DNA of 64,000 bases from Rhynochetos jubatus (taxonomy: Eukaryota; Chordata; Aves; Eurypygiformes; Rhynochetidae): contig CM050650.1 in NCBI GenBank assembly GCA_027574665.1, positions 97,313,086-97,377,085 of the forward strand, read 5' to 3'. The translations under genes were made by a program, and so were the position numbers. Positions 52,446-61,800 of this stretch are shown here, one piece after another. The notes below the pieces were generated by a model. It saw nothing but the letters and a program-made list of their open reading frames with translations. It did not search any database and was not told where the DNA came from. Position 1 is the first letter of the stretch. Every line of letters starts with the position of its first letter.

Positions 52446-52879
52446 TAATTTCCTTGAACAGCAGCATCCCACCTCACCATTTAGAAAGGAAGTCATAGCT
52501 TAATTTTAAGCAGATATGGGCCTGAGCTTACGACTGCCATTAAGAACAGCACCTCAGTAGACTACTAAGAGCATCTTCCAGTTCTCATTGGGAAGTTTTG
52601 TCACCACTCTCTGGAAACTCAAACACAGGTCTTAGCTCACATAACTGTTGGTATATCTTCTGTTTGGACACAGCTTTAGTCTTGACAATGAAGCATTATC
52701 TGACAGTATCTTGTCATTAAATTTCAATGCTACTGATACAAGTGTTCTCTGGCCTCTACAGGTGTGTATGTTCTGCATTTACTGCAAAGATGGTTTCAAA
52801 AGCACTAAGCCAGTAACCTATTTTAATACCGGGGAAGTCACAAGCAAGCTCCACAAAGAAATACCATACTTCCTACTAT

Positions 52880-54389
52880 TAATTTTTGTCCACATTTATT
52901 TATGAGTAAAACAAACAGCAAACATTACAGCAAAGGGGACATTCAGGCCCAGATTTAAAAAAAAAAAAAAAAAAGAAAAAAGAAAACCGATGCCTGGATA
53001 GATTCTGAATTTAGGCACCTCAAGACTGCTGACAAAGTACACAAAAATAAGTGAAAGTCATGAGCGTTTCAGCAAACTTTGTAAGTGCATTTCAGTATTT
53101 ATTTAGATGTTTAAGCTCTCGCACTAGATTTTACAAGCTGGTGAACACTGGCAAAATTATTTCTCCCACAGAACTATAACCACACATTCCCAAGACAGTA
53201 TAAATATATGGTTGAACTAACATTAATACACATCACCATTTTATCAATTACATAATAAAACAAATTATCAAGTATCCAAATATTAAGTTACGCAGCTTGA
53301 AAGGCATACAAAATATTACAGAGGTCTGCCCAAGTCATAGCAGAAAATGAAGGAGGAAAAATGAAAGGAAAAAAAAAAAAAATCACACTTTCAACAAAGC
53401 AATAGTTGGTAAACAACTTTCAATAGGTACAGTAAAAGAAACTACAAGATTTTTCAGAAATTTTCTGATTAAGAATTTTTAGCTACAATAACAAAGCGTT
53501 TCTACGTTTTAAAAAAATATTTACTAAAGTAAAGGGCATATTCTATACTTCCTGCACAAGACAAAGGCAACATTTTACTAGAAATATTAAATAGCCCCTC
53601 CTAACCTTTTCAGGCCCTCTGTTAAGTTGCACATGAAGTGCCAACATTAATTTTTACTGTAAGGCTTTTTGTCTGGAGACATTAAAGACTTGTGTGCTTC
53701 TGTACAATTTAAAAGGTTTTTCTACATGAGTAACCAGAGAGTAATGATTTGTAAAATGGAGAGGTTTGGATAACAGAAAAATACAGATGCTGGGGTAAAA
53801 AGTTGCTGTAATTCATAGTATTAAAAAGACTGTGCAAATCCTGATAATTCTAGTGCGATTGTGGGAGACAAAACATACAGTGAGCAGGCAAGACTATCTT
53901 AGAGGCCATATTCTTCAATATTGAAATGACTGTAGAAAAAAAGAGATAGTAAGGGTCCAGATAAGCTGGTAGTTCTTAAATCATCAGAACTACGCTCATG
54001 TATAAGGAAAAACACGTAGCTGATATGCTGGGTATTTTGGCACCTAATCTCTCTACAGACTGATTTATTTTAGTACCCCAATTTTTAGTAGTTGAAACTA
54101 GGTGGGTAAGACTCAATGGCATGATTAAAGGATATTTGAACTGGTAATTAACGAACAAGGAGACAGCTCAGAAACAGGGTACAGCAAAAACATTTACTGG
54201 GTCTCCAAACAGATGGGTATTTATCTAAACATACAAGTTGCATTTCTACTAAGCCTTTAGCCTATTAAATACTCCTAAGGAAGCTTCCTTTACTACTAAA
54301 AAATATCAGACTCATGACTTTGGCATGCAGTCTGCTTAATTCTAGTTTCCATCCTTTAATCCCAAAGAAGTACTATAGGCTGTTGAGCT
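52880..54389 (-). other. PTP4A1: Probable PTP4A1 3' UTR with several poly(A) signals
   Basis: AT-rich sequence follows the stop codon with no further exon. On the minus strand AATAAA occurs at 54069-54064 (about 320 nt after the stop), 53103-53098 and 52900-52895. The most distal one would give a 3' UTR of about 1.5 kb. The end point is inferred only from the signal positions. Confidence 0.5.
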
Positions 54390-54507
54390 TTACTGAATAC
54401 AACAATTATTTCGGTGACCATTGGAGTCTTTAAAACGCAGGCGCATCTTGGGGCGGTATTTCTCCAAGTACAGAAGTTGCTTGCTGTTAAAAGCCCCACG
54501 CCGCTTC
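54390..54507 (-). CDS. PTP4A1: PTP4A1 last coding exon (residues 135-173, stop)
   Basis: Acceptor CTAG lies above 54507 and TAA is at 54392-54390. It encodes [19 protein letters not shown], the basic tail and the CCIQ end. The basic cluster and prenylated C170 together target PRL phosphatases to membranes. Confidence 0.96.
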
Positions 54508-57500
54508 CTAGATGGGGGGAAAAAACATTTTAAACAGAACATTAATCTACTGCCCAGTGAAATAATATCACCAACCAGAGAACAATATTTTTAAGTCACT
54601 TAAACACCCACCATTAAGTCAAGAGCCTAACCAAAGTAAGGGTAATTAAAAGTTAAAGGCCAGGAAAGAGGGTGGCAGCTTCCTTTCACAAATACCTCAT
54701 TGGACAACATGCTCAAAGGAGCACACAGCATTTTAGACAGTATAGACTCTGATATACACAAGCCAAAGATCTTACATTAAGCACTTGAGAACAAACTTCA
54801 AAAGGAAGCTATAGAGCAGATGTGAGATGGTGGTCTTAAGAAAGCTCAAGTTATTCAGTCTCTTAAAATAATTATGAAGATACTAAATATTTAGAGTATT
54901 AAAGTATATAAACATTGTAACTCCCCATAGTAAGAAGTTGAACAGCAATAGAGCTTTCTTGGTTTATTGACATTGAGTGTTTGGAACAGCCTTCCTATTC
55001 CTCACTCTATATACACCAGCCTGTTAAGATGTACACACTGAATTTAATTCTTAAAGGCTTGGTAACTGTGCAGTAAGTATTTTGGTATTGTTTATGTAAG
55101 CTGCAGCTTCTTTTAAAAATAGCTGAAACATACAAAGTTAAGGCATTGACACTAAAATGTTCCTCAGCCAACCTACATACATTTATAAAAAAAATGCAAG
55201 GAAATAATTTTCTTCAGTAGATTACCAGAAAAGACTACGAGGAACTGTTTAATGAACTTCGATCTAATACAGAAGAAAGGATCCACAAACATCAGTGCGT
55301 GTTAGCTCCTGCTAGCAGACAGAACCTAAATTTCAAAGCTATTCTGCCTCTCGTATGTACAAATACTAAAGACAACCCTGCAGATCTGAGGGGGTTGGGG
55401 TTTTGTGGTTATGCCTTTTTATTTTAAGCTTGCTCAAATAAATACTTAGCGAATCTGATGTCCACAGAAACAGAACATACCCACCCCACAGGCCAAGTCC
55501 TACAAAGCTGTATACAGTACACGCATCAAAAAATTCAGATGTACTAACTATCTTACAAAAACAATGTAAGACAAACAGCATTCAGAATTTCCTTTAGTGC
55601 CCAAGTATATATCAACATGTTATATCTTGGGAACAGCTAGATGTTGCTTCCTACTTACTGTCTTATGAACTGCACTGCATCTTCATACTTCATTCCACAT
55701 TCTATCAGTGCAAGAGCAACTAAGACCGGAGCTCTGTTAAAAAAAAAAGCAACAAACAAAACACAAAAACATACTCAGTTTAGCATTTGCCAGTGTATAC
55801 TTAAATTCTGAGGTTCAGTGCTAGAAATTGAACAGGAACAGAGCTTTGGGACTTTGGAGAACACATTTCAGCCCCAACGGGGAAGAAAGTTCGTCTTGAT
55901 GTGCCGGAACAACCCACTTGTTCATGGCCAACGGTTACAAAAGCCTTGGTACAAGGAGACTGGCAACACTGCTGACATAGGGATGAAGAGGAAATTTACA
56001 GGTGAGTCACTAGAAACCAAACCCATTAGAAAAAAAAAAGGAAGACTTGGCAAGAGAGAAGATATAAGTGCAATAAATGGAGCACTCATTAATATGCTTG
56101 GTACAAGAATATCTTTACTTCATTCGGTAGTTTGAGAGCTGCATTAACAGCATCACCTGTGACTAAAAGGCATTTATAGACATACAACAGTTTGTAGTCA
56201 TCTGAACTACTTTTAAATATGAAGTAATTCCGTAACTGGACATGTGACTATTTTACATTTGCTAAGATTGAGTATGAAAGTTTCTCTGAGGCAAGCCTGA
56301 TCAGGTGTTGTGGTTTAACTCCAGCCAGCAACCAAATACCACACAGCTGCCCACTCACCTCCCCCAGTGGGATAGGGAGGACAATTGGAAGAAAAGACAA
56401 GGAAACAAGTGGGCTGAGATAAAAACAATTTACTAATTGAAAACAAATGAAATAATGATAATACTAGCAATACTAATAACACTAATATTACTACTACTAC
56501 TACACAATGAAAATAATAGGAAAGAAAACAAATTATACAACTGTTTACCACCCAGCTGTCCTGGCTGTGTCCCCTCCCAGCTTCTTGTAGATCAGAAGCT
56601 GGGAACACAGGTGCAGTATCAGAAACTGAAAAAGTCCTTGACTTGATATAAACATTCCTTAGCAACAACTGAAAACATGAGTATGCTATCAATATTCTCC
56701 TCAGCACAGCCAAAACACAGCCTCATACTAGCTACTGTGAGGAAAACCAACTCTATCCCAAATAAAACCAGCACACCAGGGGGATGGCAATTCAGCAGAT
56801 CTTTAAAACTTTACCCACCTTCCAAGACCAGCAACACAGTGTACAGCAATACAACAACCAGGTTCTTCACGAAATTTAACTTTAAGGAGGTTTAGCCAAT
56901 CATCAACAATCTGGTTGGATGGTGGAGCACCGTCATCAAAGGGCCAATCCTAGAATATAGTATGACATATATAAAGATAGAACTGTTCATGCTTGTATGC
57001 TGTGTGCATACAAAAAAAAGTAGGGGAGACAACAGACATAAGATCTAATTCTAAAGGAACCACTCAAGCTTATGGTTTTCTAGAACTATAGCAATATTAG
57101 GAATATATTCCTTTCAATCTGTTTTCATTAAGCAAATGATTTTGCTCAAAACTGGATTTTTTTTTCTCCTGACAAGAAGATGTCTGTACAGCTTTTGTCT
57201 CTATCAGCTGCTAGAATACACTTACAGCATTAATATGGTAGAGTCAAAATGATTTTTTCCTGGGGCATGGGTTGGTTTTAAGCTCTACACTACTTACCAA
57301 AACCTGAATGCCTTCTTTTTCCACCGGAGCAGTGTCGTAAGTAGCTTCACACACTCTGACCACTGTGGTAACACCGTATTTCTTAAGTTCCTATTGAGTG
57401 GGTTAAAACAAAACAACACACAAAAACCTGCTTTAAGAGTAAACTGACTTCATTTTCCATCTAATTTTCTCAACAGGTTAGCTTATTGATTCCAAAAGTT

Positions 57501-58370
57501 TCAGTAAACTCACACAAATGTTTGCCACCTTGCAAAGAATACAGAAAGCTGACATAACAGAACTTCCAGATACCTTTAAGCTCTTCTGCAAACATTTGAA
57601 GTTTTGTTACGCTGGATCAGACTGTCTTTTTAAATCAAATCTAGATGAACACTGATTAAATAAGTAGTCAATCTCCAAAAGATTATTCTTTTTAAAGGAA
57701 CAGGAAGTTTCCTGGTTTCAAAGCTGCATACTTCACAAAAAGCATTCTGAGCAAGGTTTAAATCTTCTCCTTCTCTCCCTCTACTTAAAAAAAACCAAAG
57801 AGGTTTGTAAGACCTCCTACTGTTAAAACCTATGAGCACAGGACAATAAGTTATTCCAGTTCCTGACTTCTCGTAACTAGAGGATAACAAAGTTTAACTT
57901 TCCATTTTAATATTACTCGCCATTAAAAAAAATATAGGAAGGCACTAGCAGATCTTTGTATTGTCCTACACAGGACTTTGCCAGCTAACTCCCATTTTCA
58001 GATCTAAACAATGTTCTAAACGTACTAGACAGTATAGTTTTTTCTTTACTTCACTTTCAAGTATGTTTTTGTGAAGGCCAAAGTATATCTGAATAGATTT
58101 GTCTACAGGTCTTTGAAGTATGGCATCAGTACTTGAAAAATTCAACACACAGTCTCAGTACCTCTTCATATGGTTTCCACAGCTGCTATCAACTAGTAAA
58201 GAACAAAACTTAATATAACATGCTGTTCAGGCATTAAAAAAAAAAAAATTCAGTCCTGACCTTACCTCTATAAATTTGTTTAAGGTTGCATTGGTCGGAT
58301 TGTGTGTGATTAGGAATCTCATGTTCTTGTAGGTGATTTCCACAGGAGCTGGGCGGTTCATTCGGGCCAT
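54390..58370 (-). CDS. PTP4A1: PTP4A1, protein tyrosine phosphatase 4A1 (PRL-1), complete reading frame
   Basis: Five coding exons (58370-58266, 57390-57298, 56949-56819, 55733-55659, 54507-54390) join to 522 nt: 173 codons plus TAA, the usual length of PRL-1. The ATG has a strong context (A at -3, G at +4). Visible features are C49 (partner of the regulatory disulfide), the WPFDD loop with general acid D72, the signature HCVAGLGR with nucleophile C104 and R110, a basic [11 protein letters not shown] stretch, and the C-terminal CCIQ prenylation box (C170). Family knowledge: a small farnesylated dual-specificity phosphatase at plasma and endosomal membranes and in the nucleus. It promotes growth and migration and binds CNNM magnesium transporters. 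The C-terminal [11 protein letters not shown] and N-terminal MARMNRPAP mark PTP4A1 rather than PTP4A2. Regulation is probably partly translational, because the leader holds four upstream ORFs. Confidence 0.97.
54508..55658 (-). other. PTP4A1 intron before the last exon
   Basis: A 1.15-kb AT-rich intron with no recognised element. Confidence 0.85.
55659..55733 (-). CDS. PTP4A1: PTP4A1 coding exon 4 (residues 110-135)
   Basis: This 75-nt exon is bounded by acceptor ACAG and donor GTAAGT. It encodes [20 protein letters not shown] and then QFIRQ, the helix after the catalytic loop. It is a multiple of three, so its loss would keep the frame. Confidence 0.95.
55734..56818 (-). other. PTP4A1 intron after the catalytic exon
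   Basis: A 1.09-kb intron, of which 470 bp is the LTR at 56306-56775. The rest is AT-rich. Confidence 0.9.
56306..56775 (-). mobile_element. Avian solo LTR, 470 bp, with target-site duplication
   Basis: Plus strand begins TGTTGTGGTTTAACTCCAGC and ends AAAACCAGCACA, the full termini of the same family as 3316-4085. Flanks TCAGG (56301-56305) and CCAGG (56776-56780) look like a 5-bp target duplication with one change. Shorter than the 770-bp copy, so an internal part is missing. Sense is taken as minus (tentative), the same direction as PTP4A1. An ACT-repeat lies at about 56490-56503. Confidence 0.8.
56819..56949 (-). CDS. PTP4A1: PTP4A1 coding exon 3, catalytic exon (residues 67-110)
   Basis: This 131-nt exon has acceptor CTAG above 56949 and donor GTGGGT below 56819. 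It carries the WPFDD acid loop (D72) and the phosphatase signature HCVAGLGR (C104; R110 split over the junction). An LTR ends 43 bp downstream of this donor. Confidence 0.96.
56950..57297 (-). other. PTP4A1 intron between coding exons 2 and 3
   Basis: A 348-bp intron; nothing recognised. Confidence 0.9.
57298..57390 (-). CDS. PTP4A1: PTP4A1 coding exon 2 (residues 36-66)
   Basis: This 93-nt exon has acceptor ATAG above 57390 and donor GTAAGT below 57298. It encodes [19 protein letters not shown] and the run up to GIQVL, including C49, the cysteine that can form a regulatory disulfide with C104. In frame at both ends. Confidence 0.96.
57391..58265 (-). other. PTP4A1 intron between coding exons 1 and 2
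   Basis: An 875-bp AT-rich intron; nothing recognised. Confidence 0.9.
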
Positions 58371-58815
58371 ATTGATTTAGTTAAACATGCAACAAGATTA
58401 TGAAAGGATTAAAAAAAATTCTAATACAGAATTGATGTAGAGAAACTGAAGTCTACTTCACTATACTCCACGTGAAATTCTCAGTGCTTGGAAGTATGGT
58501 GTTGGGAGCAATGGGAAATGAAATGAACCTCCTAACAAGAAGCAGCAATTCTTCAATCCAGTAATACTGAGGCAAAAGAAAGGCAGTGCACTGAGGTTTA
58601 CCCCATCCAGGTCTGAATTCTGTTGTTAAATGCTCTGCCAATTTCAATTCAATACTTCTTATCCTGGTCAACCACTCTTAGGGGGGCTTCTTGGTGGAGT
58701 AGTAATGAATTTCTACAGTTCACTTGTCTGCATAGAGGTCGTGCTGTGCCTGGCAGTAGTCTCCACTGCCCTTCAGAAACTCCATAAATGTGTGACCAAG
58801 AACACCACAGAACTG
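58266..58815 (-). CDS. PTP4A1: PTP4A1 first coding exon with long 5' leader (residues 1-35)
   Basis: The acceptor (pyrimidine tract then ACAG, 58819-58816) is excellent, and donor GTAAG follows 58266. This gives a 550-nt exon. The first 445 nt (58815-58371) are 5' UTR with four upstream ATGs; the last 105 nt (58370-58266) encode residues 1-35, ending NATLNKFIE. At least one further non-coding exon and the promoter must lie to the right, outside or unrecognised in the window. Confidence 0.9.
58720..58785 (-). promoter_or_regulatory. Upstream ORF 1 in the PTP4A1 leader (21 codons)
   Basis: ATG at 58785, TGA ending at 58720, encoding 21 residues beginning [12 protein letters not shown]. It is the first ATG in the exon, with T at -3 and G at +4, so leaky scanning is likely. 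A magnesium-sensitive upstream ORF controlling PRL translation has been reported in mammals; whether this is the same element needs an alignment. Three shorter ORFs follow it before the main ATG: 58733-58713 (6 codons), 58606-58598 (2) and 58388-58377 (3). Confidence 0.6.
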
Positions 58816-61800
58816 CTGTAAAGAGAGAGGGAAAAAACATAATGAGCACAGGTGAAGCAAGGTTACCCTTGAAGACACCAAGCATTATAAAATGAAAAAG
58901 CACAAATAGTTTCACAAGGTTTATTTTTTTTAAACCAAGAATTAGGTTTGCATAAGAACCCTGTTACCATTCTTAGCATGGATTACTTGAAAAGTTAATA
59001 CATTTACTTAACACAAAGTTTCCACATAGGGTTGTTTCAACACCAAAAAAAAAAGAAAAATGTATTGATGTATTAAAATACCAATTCAAATGTGCTACTG
59101 CACAGCAACAACAGACCAAGCCTTAAGAACACCAGTGTTTAAAGGAAGTGGAGCCTTTCCAGAATACCCATACAACTATTTTCCATTCTGAATTGTGTGA
59201 CATCACAACACCTGCTAAAGATACACTGCCCCATGAAGGCAAGGATGAGATTCCTTGATTATTCAAGCTGGGCATCAGACAATTTCTAGTATTTATGAAA
59301 CTACCAGCCTCTACGTAAATGCAGAATCCCTTGTCTTAAAGCCTAAAGGCTTACTTTGCATGTAAGCACCATTAATTCACATACAGAACAGTCAGTAGTA
59401 AAAAAAGCCAAAAGTGCTTCTAAATCCACCTGTCTCAAATAGGAGACCTTGAAAGAAAAATGCAAAGTCTTTGGTGCCTTAAAAAACCAATGTCAATTTT
59501 TGAGTGTTTGAGATTTTCAAGGCACACAGGTTTCTAATTAAGGAACACTTCACATTCTACAGGCTGAAGACACACAGCAACCTTCATCTACCTTTCTACA
59601 CCAAGACTTTATTAACGTACCAAGATAGTGGTAATACTCTAGCTAAACACACCCACAGGCAAATGTACCAAACATGTCACTCCTGCCTAGTGATTCTGCT
59701 ATGGTTAAATTCACGCATAAAACTACTGCAAAATGCACTGCCAGGAAGTTGATGAACTACTCTGAGTTGTGTATACATTTGTATATTCTTGGCTTACTTA
59801 TATAACAATATCTATATTCTTATGCACTGCGGGACTTTACAACAAAGAGCTTTTCCCAGCCACAGCACCATCAGTGCTGCTGATGATACCCAGAAGGCCC
59901 TTTCTGTTTAGAGAACAAAAGGGAAGAAGAGAGAAGTTCTGTTTCCCTAAAGATATCTACAAGCTGAACCAAACACCCACTAAATATACTTACATACTAG
60001 AGAGAAACATCACTGATCCCACAACTATTAAGTAGAGAAAATTACTTATGTTGGCCAGTCAACTCCAAACACTGGAATGAATCCATGTATTTCTATGCCC
60101 AAACAAAATATTGCCCAACACTTTGGAAATTAATTAGCTGAGCAAGCAGTGTTACAGAATTTCAGTCACAGACATACATCCTTAAAAACGTGATTTTTTT
60201 TTTTTGCCAGCTATGACACAGTAATATCAGTTCTTTGCCTTCATAAATCTAATGTCTAGCAAACAGAAAATGTAACTTCATTGTAACAATGTTCAGATTT
60301 TTTTTAAACTACAAACCAGTTCCACGCATCCATCCATGTACACAATCAGGGCAAGTGTACAATAGAAAATAAGGAGAAGAGACAGTATTTCAGGGCTCTA
60401 CACTCAAACCTTTCCACTGAAAAGGACCATAAGAGAACCAGCCTGTGCTGAAAAGCTTTCCAACCTTGAGAAAGCAAATTCAAAAGATCAGGTCCTGAAG
60501 ACAACTGTACAATATGTCCTGATAACACTCAGTGTCTAAATACATTTTACCGAAGGGCAGGAAGGAAAAGCTACACGCAAAGAAGTCACGGTTGGTAACT
60601 GCCATCTAGGATTCAGAGTGAAGCCAAAACTGCAGAGCAGACACTAACCAGACACCGTAAAACTGCAGTGAGTCTATCTAACAACTATTAGTATTAAACA
60701 GAACTCAGTCAATAGCCTAATACTTGTTGAGTTTTCTAAGAGGTATTTTAACAGTACAAGTGTTCTTAAAGTGAACAGCAATTTGAAGAACTGCAACAGT
60801 ATTTTATGTTGTAGACACAGCTTTACTCCATGCATAAGCTCAGAGAAGAGGAAGTTCAGGAATGAGTAGATAAAAACCATTAAGTTTGTCCTGTAGCAGA
60901 TGGGTAGAGCTTCATGACACATTACAAAGGACCTTTAGAAAAAGCAGACCAAGCACTTCCAGGCATCCTTTTCGTGTTTTCAGACAGCTTCTTGGTAAGA
61001 AGCTTTAAGGATGCACCTTAATCACAGGCATGGCTTGCAAAAAACACCACCACACCCCAAACAAGCACAACACCAAAACTGCTAACCAATACAAGAAAGA
61101 AGTTAGCAGAAACTAATCCAACAATTTCACATGTACTCTGCTGCCACTCCAGAGATACCACCATCACCATTTCTGTAAAGACTGTAGGATTAAGTTTGCC
61201 AGTTACTTGCAAAAAAACTACTTCCGCTTTTGTTTGTGATAAATTGAGGGACAGTGAGAACTCTAAATATAATAGGCATAAAAAAGGAGTACAAAGGATC
61301 CTCTTAAGTCAAAGGCCAGTTGAGTAACAGGCACCAGGAGAATTCAGAGTGTGAAGAACTTTGGGAATCAACCACACCAGCCGCACCCTAGCCGAAGAAG
61401 GTACATGTGCATAAGCAAAGTCTTACCGGACCTAAGAACACCAAAAATAGCAACTGAAAAAGAACCTAAGAGAGCTTAAAGTCACTTTCAGTTAAAGAAG
61501 CAGAACAGCAAAAAAGGACAGGACAGCTTTAAGCAGATACAGCTGCACAAGGTCTTGTGCTGCTTTATGTGTTCACTGGCAGATCTCTATCTTTTCTTTA
61601 GACTGCCAAGAGGAATCATAGTGGGTCCTTTTCCCTGGTAGAAGTTACGGGAGTGTTTCTGACAGACTCCACAGAAGCATGTTAAGTGAGCCCAAGGAGA
61701 TGGAATGGGGTCACTAGGATAAAGACCTTTCAGTCAGGGGGCTGTGTGTATAATTTAGAGTAATTGGAAACAGTTACCATGACCCCATACTGGGGCAGAT

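Noticed and set aside
56315..56713. 132-codon minus-strand open frame.
   Set aside because: It lies wholly inside the LTR and has no recognisable protein family.
58649..58915. 88-codon minus-strand open frame over the PTP4A1 leader.
   Set aside because: It spans the leader acceptor site, so it is not present in the spliced transcript as one frame.
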